From the NCBI RefSeq assembly GCF_002775205.1, contig NC_036454.1, forward strand, positions 2,101,382 to 2,165,381: a stretch of 64,000 bases of DNA, read 5' to 3'. The notes under the pieces are model-generated. The model worked only from the letters and a program-made list of their open reading frames with translations. It was not told the DNA's origin and did not search any database. Numbering within the stretch: the first letter of the stretch is position 1; every line of letters starts with the position of its first letter. This DNA is from Xiphophorus maculatus. Taxonomy: Eukaryota; Chordata; Actinopteri; Cyprinodontiformes; Poeciliidae. Below, in pieces: positions 1-12,300 of the stretch. A program made the translations under genes and the position numbers.

Positions 1-3000
1 GCGTCTCGCTCTCCGCCCGCAGCACCGTGTGCTTCAGACGCTCCACCTGCACACAGAGGTCAGAGGTCAGCGGGCGCCAGGGCTCCAGGGTCAGAGGGTC
101 GGGGGTCAGCCGACCTCTATCTGCAGGTCCCTGTTGGCCAGCAGGGCGTTGCTCTTGTCCTGCGTCAGGCTGGTGACGTCGGCCATCAGGTTGTAGTTGT
201 GGAGGCGGAGCTTCTTCAGCTCCTCGGTCAGCTGCTCGCGCTCCTCACGCAGCTTCTGCACGCGCTCAGTCAGCTTCTTCAGCTCCCGCTCCTTCAGCTT
301 CTGCTGCCGGGACCACGCCTCCTGCACCGCACACACCTGGTTCAGCCACACACGCACTCACCTGGCCGCGGGCCAGCGGTCGCCATGCCAACCTGTTCCT
401 GGGCCACGGAGCAGGCCTCCTGGCGCCGCCTCCGCTCGTCCTGCAGCACCCTCTGCAGGCGGCTCAGCTCCGACATCAGGAACTGGGTCAGGCCCGATTC
501 TCCCGCCGTGTCTGGACCAACAGAACAGAAGGCGTCAGAGCGGGCGGGTCCGAACGGGCCGGCTCAGGAACCGGACCGACCGATCAGGATGCTGAAGGTC
601 TTGTTGGGCTCCTTCCCCGTGATCCGGCTGTACAGCTGCGGGTAGTCCAGCTCCAGGCTCTCCAGGAACGCCGTGTACCCCTTCATCCCGGTCCGCTGCA
701 GCATGTCCAGCAGCGCTCCTGCACACACCAGTCAGACCAGTCAGAGCTACTGGGAACACACCAGTCAGACCAGTCAGACCCAAATTTACAAATTAAAACA
801 TTTTGATGAATCAAAGTATAAAATATAAATTTCTGCCTGAATCACAGATCCAGAGTTTATAGATGTTTACAGTCGAATGTTTTCTATTAACAGTTTTCTA
901 TGAATTCATCTTTCAATCTAAAAATGATTTTCATCTGAACACAGCAGTTTAAACGACATCAGCTTCCTGCTGGAGAAGGTAGTTTTAGTTCAGTTCTGTA
1001 GTTTTAGTTCAGTTCTGTAGTTTTAGTACAGTTCTGTAGTTTTAGTTCAGTTCTGTAGTTTTAGTTCGGTTCTGTAGTTTTAGTTCAGTTCTGTAGTTTT
1101 AGTTCAGTTCTGTAGTTTTAGTTTAGTTCTGTAGTTTTAGTTCAGTTCTGTAGTTTTAGTTCGGTTCTGTAGTTTCAGTTCGGTTCTGTAGTTTTAGTTC
1201 GGTTCTGTAGTTTTAGTTCAGTTCTGTAGTTTTAGTTCAGTTCTGTAGTTTTAGTTCGGTTGTGTAGTTTTAGTTCAGTTCTGTAGTTTTAGTTCGGTTC
1301 TGTAGTTTTAGTTCAGTCCTGTAGTTTTAGTTCCGTCCTGTAGTTTTAGTTTGGTTGTGTAGTTTTAGTTCAGTTCTGTAGTTTTAGTTCGGTTCTGTAG
1401 TTTTAGTTCAGTCCTGTAGTTTTAGTTCAGTTCTGTAGTTTTAGTTCGGTTGTGTAGTTTTAGTTCAGTTCTGTAGTTTTAGTTCGGTTCTGTAGTTTTA
1501 GTTCCGTCCTGTAGTTTTAGTTCGGTTCTGTAGTTTTAGTTCAGTTCTGTAGTTTTAGTTCAGTTCTGTAGTTTTAGTTCAGTTCTGTAGTTTTAGTTCG
1601 GTTCTGTAGTTTTAGTTTGGTTCTGTAGTTTTAGTTCTGTTCTGTAGTTTTAGTTTGGTTCTGTAGTTTTAGTTTTTAGGTCATATGACAGTTAAAGTGA
1701 AGCAGCAAAGGATTATGGGATGTTTAACTGTACATGTCGTCCTTTTTACATTGTGGCAAAAGTTTAGCAAAATAATAAATATAATATCGGTAAATATCGG
1801 TTCGATATCGGCCCACATTTTCATGTTGGTGCGTCTCTAATTTGTAATGTTCCTGAACAGATTATTTCCAGGGTCACAAATATCCACCGCAACATTAATT
1901 AATGAAACTTCATTAGTTAAGATGAACCAAGTTCCAGAATACAATTTAATATGAATAAATTAGCAACATGCATTAAGTAACTGCAGTGGCTGAACCAGAG
2001 TCTGGTAGTTTGTCTGAATGAGAAAAGTCCCGTTTCTTCAGGCCAGCTCTCTGTCACTGTAACGCACAAGAAGAAGAAACAAACCGGATCCTGAAACTCT
2101 GGATGAGTTTCTGTTTGATACAAGAGGCAAAGAAAAGAAGTGAAGCAGGAAGCAGGAAGCTGCGCTACATCAGATCGGTAAATTATATTCCAACAACTTC
2201 CACATTCATGATCACCTGATGTGATGCTTCACTATGACTGAACTCACAGGACCATCGTAAAACCCAAACTGTTCCCCTCCATGAATAATCCCACAGATTA
2301 TTCCTGCTGCTCAGCATAATCTGCCTCATGCTGTCTGGTTTCAGGGGTTCTGCTGCAGGTTCTCCGGTTCTTTCTGTCTTTTTCTTGACAGACATGTTTC
2401 CACTTCATGTTCTAAATTTAACTGACAGCCAATCAGAAATATGAGCAAAACAAACATTTCATTAAATTTAACAGATTTTTACTTAATGACTGAAAAGCAG
2501 ATTAGATTTTATGATGAAACATATAATCACTGATCAATAAGGTGAAACATCTTTTCACCCAGTTAATGTCTGAACTAAATCTTTAAAAGTCCAAACGATG
2601 AACCATGATTAATCGATTACTGGCAAATAGTCAACTAAATTAGTAATCGATTATTAGTTATACAAAGAACAGAGCAGGAATTAAACCTGAACGAAACAAA
2701 TCTACATTTTCCATCGTTTAAGATAAAAAAAAAAACCGTTTCTGTAAATCTGTTCAAAACTCCTCCATTAAATAATCACAAATAAAAGAATCTGCAGAAT
2801 CCACCAAGATTCTGATTCGACTGATTAATAATCAGATCAATAGATTAATTGATCACTATGATAACTGTAGCTGCAGCTGTGTGTGAAAGGTTCTGACTCA
2901 GGTTCTGGTTCAGGTTCTGGTCTTACTGGATCTGGACTGTGAGAACGTACCGACTTTCCTCCGGCGGATGACCAGGGCGGGGTCGTTGAAGAGCTGCTCC

Positions 3001-3225
3001 TCATCCTCAGCGCTGATCACCTGCCAGGAACCAGAACAACGTCCAATCAGAACCGAGGACCGTGAGGAGCCCAGAGCTGGTCAGGAGGAAGAGGAGGAGG
3101 AGGAAGAGTACCTGGCACTGGCGGAGGTAAGGAGTGATTCTGGACGGGTCGATGGTTTTAATCAGCAGCATCCTGAAGTCATCCAGCTGCAGCCAGCAGA
3201 GGTCATCCTCGCTCACTCCCTCCAT
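1..3225 (-). CDS. card9: CARD9-like caspase-recruitment adaptor, 5' part (3' end beyond window)
   Basis: CARD9 links C-type lectin receptor/Syk signalling to BCL10-MALT1 and NF-kB in the cytoplasm. Six coding exons are read on the minus strand: 3112-3225 (ATG at 3225), 2951-3020, 581-718, 393-511, 115-321 and <1-46. All have GT-AG borders and their phases agree throughout. The first three exons give a CARD domain (about residues 1-107) with IDPSRITPYLRQCQV, then VIRRRKVG, then LLDMLQRTGMKGYTAFLESL and YPQLY. Exon 4 has ESGLTQFLM and begins a coiled coil that continues in exon 5 (charged heptads, NYNLM, then NRDLQIE). The order and wording fit CARD9 better than CARD11 or CARD14. A noncoding first exon probably ends near 3319, since a donor-like CAGTAG|GTAACC is read on the minus strand there. 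The missing part would be the rest of the coiled coil and the C-terminus. CARD11 or CARD14 remains possible but less likely. Confidence 0.87.
979..1677. repeat. 19-bp minisatellite in a CARD9 intron
   Basis: About 37 tandem copies of a 19-bp unit (TAGTTTTAGTTCAGTTCTG with small variants such as TTCGG, TTTGG and TTCCG) lie in the 2.2-kb intron 719-2950. The rest of that intron (1680-2950) is AT-rich and shows no gene or recognisable element. Confidence 0.95.
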
Positions 3226-4008
3226 CCTGCTGTCCTAGTCAAAGTATTAAGCTCATGATCAGAGTACAGAGCGAGCAGCAGCAGGAGGAAGAGGAGGAGG
3301 AGGAAGGCCACCGGTTACCTACTGAGCTCCAGCGCCGCTCTCCGTCTCTGTGATGCTCTGGGCTTCTGGGAAGATGTTGGTGGAACTTCTTGTTTCTTTG
3401 AAAGGCTCCGCCCCTTTCTGACTGAGAGCGATGTGATTGGTTCAATCTCCTCCAATCACATTACAGAGAAGCCTGAAGCTGTAGAGACTCTGCAGTCACT
3501 GCTGATAATTTGAGTCCTTTAAAAGATTCATATTTACTGTTTGGGAAACTTTAGAGCGAATTAAAATGTATAATCTGACTTTATTAATCTGTTTGTTTGT
3601 TTATTTGTAAACACGATGAATTAGTTGGTTTTGTTCAGTTCATTCAAACACAAAGAGGCCAATAGAGGAACCAGGGCTGGATTAGAGAAGTTAGAACAGG
3701 AATAAGCTGCTGGCAACAGGAAGCGCCAGCTGACAGATTCAGGAAGTCCTTTCACAGCTCATTCCTGAAAGTTATGACAAAAGATATATATGCAATCATA
3801 AAAATCACCAAGATGCTCTTTCCTGAAATAAACCGGTGTATGGCAAGCCGATTGGGCCACAAGTCACTGCTTCTTGCCATACATAAAACATCTTGGGGAG
3901 GAACGTTGCTGCCATGAAAATATATGTGGGAAGAAAACAAAATAAAAGTGGTGATAAAAATTTGTGTAGCTAAAATTAAATCTGATGAATTGAAGGGCAT
4001 TAAGTAAT

Positions 4009-4480
4009 TTATGGAGAAGGCATAATTTTCTCATTTCTAAAGAACAATAAAAAGTTACCAAACTTTACTTTATGTTCAGTGCCAAACCGATTAATACCTT
4101 TAATTTTGGGGCTGTTTCGCAAAGCCACTGCAAGTGGTTCAATTGCAATTGCGAATAAAAGTGGCGAGAGTGGGCATCCCTGCCTCGTCCCACGTTTCAA
4201 TTCAAAATAACTGGATAGATTACTGTTAGTGCGTACTGCTGCCATTGGCAAGGTATATATCAACTTCACCCATGAAACAAATTTAGGACCGAAGTTAAAC
4301 ATCACCAAGGTCTTAAATAGATAGTTCCATTCCACCCGGTCAAACGCTTTCTCAGCGTCCAGCGAGATTAAAATTTCATTACAGTTGTGACTGGGCGGGG
4401 CAGAAGTATACAACACATTAAATAGCCGCCTGATATTAAAGAAGGATTGACGATTTTTACAGGCCTGAAAGTAGCTTACT
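4009..4480 (-). mobile_element. L1-like LINE reverse transcriptase fragment
   Basis: An open stretch on the minus strand shows the reverse-transcriptase block of an L1-type LINE: ISLDAEKAFDRVEW, then a KRGTRQGCPLSPLLFAIAI motif. The following YADD catalytic box is not legible and the frame degrades after about 4080. Only a few hundred bases of the element are recognisable, so this is a dead 5'- and 3'-truncated copy. The adjoining 3480-4009 stretch shows no gene. Part of it may be more of the same relic, but I cannot align it. Confidence 0.85.
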
Positions 4481-4539
4481 GTTTTGTGGGGTCCACACTT
4501 TCTAGTGGTCCTACAGTTGTGGAAAAAAATCACAGAAAA

Positions 4540-4540
<1 letters not shown>

Positions 4541-4604
<64 letters not shown>
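4541..4604. repeat. (CA)n microsatellite
   Basis: About 32 uninterrupted CA dinucleotides directly beside the LINE fragment. Confidence 0.98.
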
Positions 4605-4607
<3 letters not shown>

Positions 4608-4629
4608 GAGCGTATATTAGTCAGCAGTG

Positions 4630-5855
4630 TTTGACATGACGCCAGCTCCGCCCCCATGCTGATGTAGAGCAATCCTCCCCCAATCATTCCAGGGCCTTTG
4701 TCAGCAACTGATCAATCAGCATTCCAAGTACAATACTCTGACAATATTGAAAGTATCTATCATTGCAAACAAGCTGCAGTAAGAGAGATTATGAGGGAAA
4801 TAATAGATAATGACGGTCCAAGTTGCCAGTGGGTAATATGCAATCCCGACAGTCGTTACCCAGAACATACAGAGGGCGGAATACAATTTATTACATTTCC
4901 CAAACCAAAAAGGAGTCTGGATTAATGTAAGAAATGGATCATGGACTGCAGCCCACCTCATGTCCAGTTGAATGAAATTGATGGACAGGAACCATGTTAG
5001 TCAGCACAAAGGTAACCGGTAGTAAACATCCCATTTTTTTGCCATAATGACTTACTGATAGTCAAGTCAAACCCTGTAGCGGTTAATTAGGCAAATAAAT
5101 ACACACAAGTGAGTAAAGAAAACTATACTTAGCTATCCCCTTTGTCTTGAATGCTGTTTAACCGAATATATTAGTATTACTTCCTAATATATTATCTGGA
5201 AGTAATCTTGCTAATCTCAGTAAGCTCAGGGTCCGTCCTAATGACTCACTGATGACGGCTAAGTGTCAAATAAACACAACTCAGTTAAATTAAAATAGCA
5301 ATGCTAAACTTCTAATCATTTCCAGATCAATAAATGAAGGTAGTTATGCTGGATTTTATGCATGTAGATTCCAACAGTAGCTCTATGGCAGCATGAAAAC
5401 AGACTGCAGTAACTGCTGTACTCACATTTAAACACCGTTTCATGCTACTGTTTATTTCTAAGCATTTTCCTGATTCAAATTTTCACAAGCTGGTTTTATT
5501 TAAGTCATTAAATAAAATGATTTTGCCATTTTATACTGGCAAAATGCAACCTCAGCATTCACACTCACATCCAACCATCCAAAATTTATGTGTAGTTCAT
5601 CAATTTTCCTTTTGGGCTTTATCGTTGATTTCTCCATCATTTCACGCTAACTATCATACAGACCTGTTGTAGGACTAGTTAGAGAATTTTCTTGCCCGCT
5701 GTCTTTGCCTAGTGTTGGCTATGACTAAAAAATGCCTCGGGTAACGCACTGAGGTCCGTTACCTCTACCAAAATAACAACCTCTACCAAAATAACAGTTT
5801 GCTTGTCGGAGGACAGCTCTACTTCCACCAGGGGGCGGAGCCGGCGTCATGTCAA
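4630..5855 (+). mobile_element. Non-autonomous DNA transposon with THAP-domain relic
   Basis: The two ends are inverted copies. The left end 4630-4678 and the right end 5808-5855 share TTGACATGACGCC followed by GCTCCGCCCCC with one mismatch, and the similarity continues more weakly through GTAGAG and TCCTCC. Inside, near 4830-4990 on the plus strand, lies a degraded THAP zinc finger: a C-x4-C start, then IQFITFPKPKRSLD, an in-frame TAA, then CKKWIMDC and PHVQLN. THAP fingers are the DNA-binding domain of P-element-type transposases. No transposase core is left between the ends, so this looks like an internally deleted copy. No convincing 8-bp target-site duplication is visible. Confidence 0.72.
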
Positions 5856-6173
5856 TTGCAGCTAAATGGTCTGTGATGTGGTGTTCTTGCAGTGTGACTT
5901 GAAATGACCTTTGACCTGCTAACGTTTAGGTGTGTTGTCATTTCTCTGAGCTTCACGCTCTAACCTTGAGAAGATTGGTCGATGTTTTCCTCTCTGGAGA
6001 ATGAAGGACTTCAGATAGGATGATAGATGAAATGACTCTTGTGACCAAAAAGAACCACTGCTGGCATCTTTCTGCCATCTAACACACAATTTTCTGCTTT
6101 TATAGAGGATGAACTTGTTTTTTTATGCAAAAAAACACATTGAAAATGTATCCAAGAATGAAAAATTTCCATT

Positions 6174-6179
6174 TTTATT
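6174..6179 (-). terminator. Candidate polyadenylation signal of PARP14
   Basis: AATAAA on the minus strand, about 130 bases past the PARP14 stop codon. It is the first such hexamer seen downstream and would give a short 3' UTR. Between it and the transposon end at 5855 nothing else is recognised. Confidence 0.45.
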
Positions 6180-6310
6180 TTGAGTTGAAGAAAATTACAC
6201 CACTCCTTCAGTAATTTATAGCAACAGGTTCCAGTGGTTTTGATCTACAGTAGAAGAGTTTTAGTCAGACAGGTTAATTTGATCAGAATATTTGCAAAAG
6301 AGCTAAAACG

Positions 6311-9300
6311 TTAAGTGAATGTGATAAGGTATTCTGGATATGCCTGAATGTCGTTGAAAACAATAAACATGGATGAATTATTAGGTTTGTCAGTGACGCT
6401 GTCATACAGGTCTGCAGCATTGCCAGATTTGGCAGGGGGTGCAATCATGTTAGATCTTCCCTGGGTGTAGTCTCCAACCAGAACCCGGGCCTGGTACATG
6501 CGCTTGTGACCTGTATTGTCTGGCTGAGCATAACTTCCGGCTGAATACGCAGGGTCCACAGCAAAGTAAGAGCCTTTACCGTACATGGCACCTGCAGGAA
6601 ATAAAACGGTACGAGTCATGGATGGTCAAATGTTAAGATCTTTAGAGCTTAAAATATATTAATTGATCTCTGAAAGGCAACAAGTAAAAGATAACACTTG
6701 AGAACAGTGATTGTTAGAGAAGTTAAAGCTAAACTAGCTCAGGTAGCACAAATAAAGCAAACTATACTAAGAGATAAGAGAGTTACACGATGGCGTAAAG
6801 AAAAGGGTCACAAGTACAGAACCCTGAGTGAGGATTTGATTTTTTCTGTGTGTTTATTTTGGTTTCTCTATCTATTGAGTCGCCGTGTTGTCCTGTCTCC
6901 CTCTTGATTGGTTACACCTGTTCTTTATTTCTTCCGATTGTCTCACTGTGTATTTAAACCCACCTGTGTCTCTCGTTTCCTTGTCGTGTTCTCGTCTCAC
7001 CTGTTCTGTCGCCTTGTCTTGTTTATTCTGCCAGTTGTCATTGTCTAGTCCAGTTGCTACCAGTTCTGAGCTCTTAGCCTTCTGCTCACTTGTGCTGCCT
7101 GGATTGTGTGCCTTATTTATCATTAAATCATTATTTCAATCTACACCTGGGTCCACTGCATCTGCCTCACCACCTTCACCATTACAAAACATGACACCCT
7201 GAGGTACAACTTAAAGAAAGGATGCGATGTCGACACTTGTTTTGATCGACAGAGCTCTAAAGAACCAATCAGAGTCTAAAATTATTCAACATTTCTGTTT
7301 TCACGTTTTCTTCCTGGACTGTCGAGTGTGGCGATGTTTACCATGCATTCCTGCGTAGCTCCGGTTGAAGCCCTTAGAGTTGATGAGGTCGATGGAGTTG
7401 GCCCCGGTGCCGTGATACAGCAGCTTTTCATTGTTGGTGTGCTTGTTCTTTACCTCCATCTGCTTCTTCAGGAGCTGGTAGCTCTGCCACAGCGTCGTAT
7501 TTTGGATCCGCTCGATCTGCCGACAGTTTAAACCACATGATCATGATCATGATCAAATCCTAGATCAGTGGGTATTAATCTCTCATTAGGGTGAGGTTAT
7601 GTTCATGTTAGCCTTCAGCCATGAGGCTGAACTACCCACTGAAAACTCTGAAATCTAGATATGAAAACTTTGAAACCCAGAATGCACCTCATTCGGTTCT
7701 AGGAGAAATTAGTTTCACCACATCATGCTTTTAACAAAAACCCTGTTCTTAAAGAAAGTTGCTCTCTATCCATGGTTGTTGCTGCATTGGAAGGACATCA
7801 TCACAATAAACTGAAGTCAGAGTATATATTCAGTCCATCATCTGGGTATCCGGTTACTATGATCCAGCTGAAGAATGAGCCTCAACACTGACCTATTTAT
7901 AGTTCTATAAAAAAACTTTGAATTATACAAAAAGAGACACCGTCTCCGATCCTGTGGCTGAAGCCACACTGCTGCTTCAGCTGCAGACTTTATGCTAGGT
8001 CTTTTAACCAAGTGCTCACTGGTTTCCCCTTTTTCTTCCTCAGCCATCCCAAGAGGAAGAAACACCAGACTGCAGCTCCATGTTTGGTCCGCCACACACC
8101 AAAAACAAACAACTGCATTGTCAAATCAGATGCTACCAAGGCCACACCGTCACATCTTCCTTCGTTCTCCACCACACAACCCACTGAGTACCGGAGATCT
8201 GCCTCATTCTCAGTAACTCCAATAAAGCTTTATGTCAGAGACAAACTAATTTAGGAGAAAACAACTGAAACATTGTTTCTGATTGTCTAGTTCACTGTCA
8301 ATTTAGTCAAGTTTGGCATCTCATCAGAGAGCAGAGGAGCGGATTGATGGCACGTGACAATATGTAATATTTTCTGTTTTTCTCAATTGTTGAGTGTCTG
8401 GTGTCTTCTATGACTTTGTATTTTTTGTTTTTATAATGTAAAGCACTTTGAACTGCCTTGTTGCTGAAATGTGATGTATAAATAAACCTGACTGACTGAC
8501 TGCATATGGACAGCAGGAGATATGACATCATCTGGCATTATTTAGATTGACTCATAAAACTAATGACATTAACTGTGAACCCCTACAGTGACTACATGGT
8601 CAGAGCTTGTTGGAGGCTGGCTGACCTGCTGGTGGTGTTACTGAGTCAGGATATTACTACTCATCATTCTATGAGTTTTCTCATGGTTTTCATGAGCCCA
8701 GACTTGGTGCTGTTGATCTTAATTACTAATTTTGTAAATAACTTCCTTTCCCTTTTATTAAGAGTTATTGAAAGTCTGACCTATTGCTAAGTAAGGTGTT
8801 GTTAACAAAAGTAAATGCTAAAGGTAAACTTAAAGGTTTTATACAGTTTTAATCAGTTCATTTAAATATCACTAAATTGCGAGATAAACAATAATATCTC
8901 CATTATGTGTGTTTTGTTCATTGATCCTCATCATCTCCTGTTTTCTGAGTTTTCTTCTTATTTGATTTCACTGGTTTGTTTGAGCTGCATTTTGCTTTTT
9001 CTTATTCTGCTTTCAGGGCTGCATTCTGGAGGTCCAGAAGGTCAAAGGTCATTCTTTGCATGTTCTGAAGACAAACTTACCTTGATGATGTTCAGTGAAA
9101 GTCCATTTTTTGTAACGTCTGCCAACACGTCGTTGTATTCCTGGGACCCAGCGGTCAGGGGAACCTGCTTCAGGATGCTGCCCTTCATGTCATCCCAGTG
9201 TTGAGGCAGCGGATTGTCAGGGGCTACGAGAAGAAGAGGTTTGAACTCATGTGGGAAAGCTTTGTGTGAAATGTTTGAACGTTTTAGAGCCTGGTAGGTT

Positions 9301-12300
9301 TTTCAGAAACGTGTCTGATCATGGTTGGATGAACAGATTCACTCACTTCTCAAGTCATTTCTCATCAGCTCTATCTGCTTCCGTCCCTTAGTGGAAACGG
9401 CCCGTCTAAGAACTGGATCAGCGTTGAAGGTTTCGTTTTTGATTTTGATCTTCACACTTTGACTTTTCTCAAAAGCTTCTTCAAGCTGGAGGTTGGTGAG
9501 GATGTCAAGGGACACCACTGATCCGTCCTGGTGCTGGAACTTCCATTCCACCTGTTTTCTCACCATCATGGCTTTGTTCTTCAGATTCTCACTTCTCTCC
9601 ACTTTCCGGATGATGTTCCTAAGGAGCATCGAAAAGATGAAAAAACACTTCAGAGTAATTTAATGAGTGTTTACCTTTAAGGAGCATATCGTCTGTTTGC
9701 TGACCTGATGTCTGACTCGGCCGTCAGGACGTCTCTGGTCAGACCTTCCAGGTGGATCCGGGGCTCCTGGTCTTCCTGACCTCTGTCCAGCCGGATGCTC
9801 ACCGTCAGATTCCTCTGCAGGGCCTTCAGCTCGTCCATGTCAGCCTGAGTGAACTGGTTAATGTACTGGTCCCTGATGGTTCTCTGGGCCTGCTCGTTCA
9901 GAATGAGCTCACTGATCCTCTTCTTAGCCGTGCTCAGATTCTGTGGTGGAAAGAAAAACCAGAAAACCCGTGAAGATCAAGAGTGGAGGATTGGTTTTGG
10001 TCTCCTTCCGGCTGATAGCAAGGTAACTCGTTTGTTCTTAGCACAGCACATGATGATGATGTCATGAACTGCTGCAGGGACTAAAGAACTTCCTGTTAGT
10101 CGCAGAGATTCTCATACGAACCCTTTGGTTGTCGGCACACAGCTGAAACACAGCGGGATCAAACTCCTGCCGCTCCAGATAAAAGTCAGTAGTGCTTTGC
10201 TGCTCCGCTCCAAGTCCAAAAAATGAAGAAACTGAATCTGAAATCAGGTCAGGAAATATTTTCATCATGTGAAATGACTGCACTAAATTTGACTGTTTCT
10301 GCTTAACAGCCAAAGTATAAATGTTTGGACATTATTTCAAATGTTTCTGCAGATTTATAATCTTTAGGCTTTCCTCCACCTTGTGCTGTATGTCTGTAGA
10401 AATCTAAAGCTTGCATAAGATTAAGTGACATTTTATGGTTGGCTATTATTATTCCTCATCCACAAATGAAAAATTATTTTCCTCACATGACATTCAGATA
10501 TTTAATTAGATTAATTGAAGTACATAAACTAATTTAACACCAACCTGCTAGTCTGTAAGCTCAGGAACCAGAAACATTTAGAGATATGCTGTAACTAGTT
10601 TAGATCCCAGAAACTTTCTCTCTATTCACAGATTTCACAGAATTATTCACAAATGATCTCTGGATAATGTAAATATGTTTCCACATAAAACAAAGCAGGG
10701 TGATACCTATGAATTTGTTAAAGACGCTCTTCTCCGCCACTTCTTCTCCCTGCCTCTTTTTCATGCTGTTGTGAAATTCGGCGATCATGGCTGTCTGAAA
10801 GATTAGGATCTTCACGCTGCAAACAAACTTTGGCTGCTTCTTCCTCACAAAGTCTACCACTGCACCGACCATGGCGTCGGCCACCGCCGCTGGACTGACA
10901 CCGCCCTGACCTGGAGAGGACGCCAGGACCAACCAAACAATGAAGATGAGGATGAAAACTGAAACAAGTTGCTCAACAATGTACAAAGGAGGAAACAACA
11001 AGTATGATGTAGCAAAACTTGTACCGAGTTTGAATGTCTCCATTCAAATGGTTTATTGCTTTATATCCACATCTTAACAGAGAAAATAAAACCTGTTTGA
11101 GTTTTTATTTTAGAGCCAAAAACAAATATTTAATATATTTCAATACAGTGTATATAATAATTGAAGTCCTGTGAGGAATGCAGTGTGTGTGCCTTAATTG
11201 AATTATGAAGTCAAATGTTATGAAATAAAGCATTTATTGAATAAATGTTTTACTGTAATGGTTACAAACCATTTAAGCTAAAGCTAATTTTATTGATTTG
11301 GATGTGTAATTAATAGATGTTTTGACCTTTAAGGTCAACAGCTTTCTTCAACTGATGTTAATCTGCCTACAAACCACACTGAAGGACATCAGTGACTGTT
11401 TGTTTCTGAGTCTCATAGTCAAAGAAGAATCCCAGTTTCCCCATTTGGACATTTTGGAATGGTTTCCAGTAAGAGCCTTACTGGAGCTTAAACTACAGAC
11501 TTGAATTCTGAACTTGTTCAAAACTAGTATTGAATGTTGTGTTTATTCTCATATGTTAATAATATCTAAAATACATTTAAATACAGTGTATATAATTATT
11601 GACTATTATTACTAGATATAATTATCTATATTATATGACACTATTATCTTCTATCCTGAATATTTAATATAAGTGTAAACTTATTTTCTATCTGTTTCAG
11701 TCATTACCAAACACTTCATGACTCTGAGTCGATCCTACATCTGGTCGCTGCGAAGCAGTTCTGGTAAAGAACTGCTTCTGGTAAAGAACTGCTTCTGGAT
11801 CTTCTGGAGCAGTTCTTTACCAGAAGCAGTTCTGTTACCAGTAAAGTTTGGTATTTATAATAAAACCATGCTGAATTAAACGTGCCAGTAGCTACCATTC
11901 AAAGAGTTGATGCAGTTTTACACCAAGCTAGTTTTTATGCAGCGAAGTTGGAAAAATGGCAGCAAAATAATCTGAATCTGGTGGTGAAAAGCCAAAGACA
12001 ATCAGAAGGAAAACATATTAATCAAAACTGCTTAAATATATAGATACATATCACTAGTTTTGTATGTTTATTGTCTTTTGCACAGACCTGTTCCCAGAGC
12101 TGGGAAGGCGACCGATCTGAACTTGTTCTCCTCGCAGACCTTCAGGACTCCCTGAACCATTTCCCTGATCTTAGTAGCGTCGTTCTGGCCGACGATGTGG
12201 ATGATGTTGCTGCAGGGAAGCTGACCGCCGGAGGTCATGATCATGGAACGAGGCATGTAGCCCGGAGAATTCACTGCAGGGAGGAAACAGGTTCATTCAC

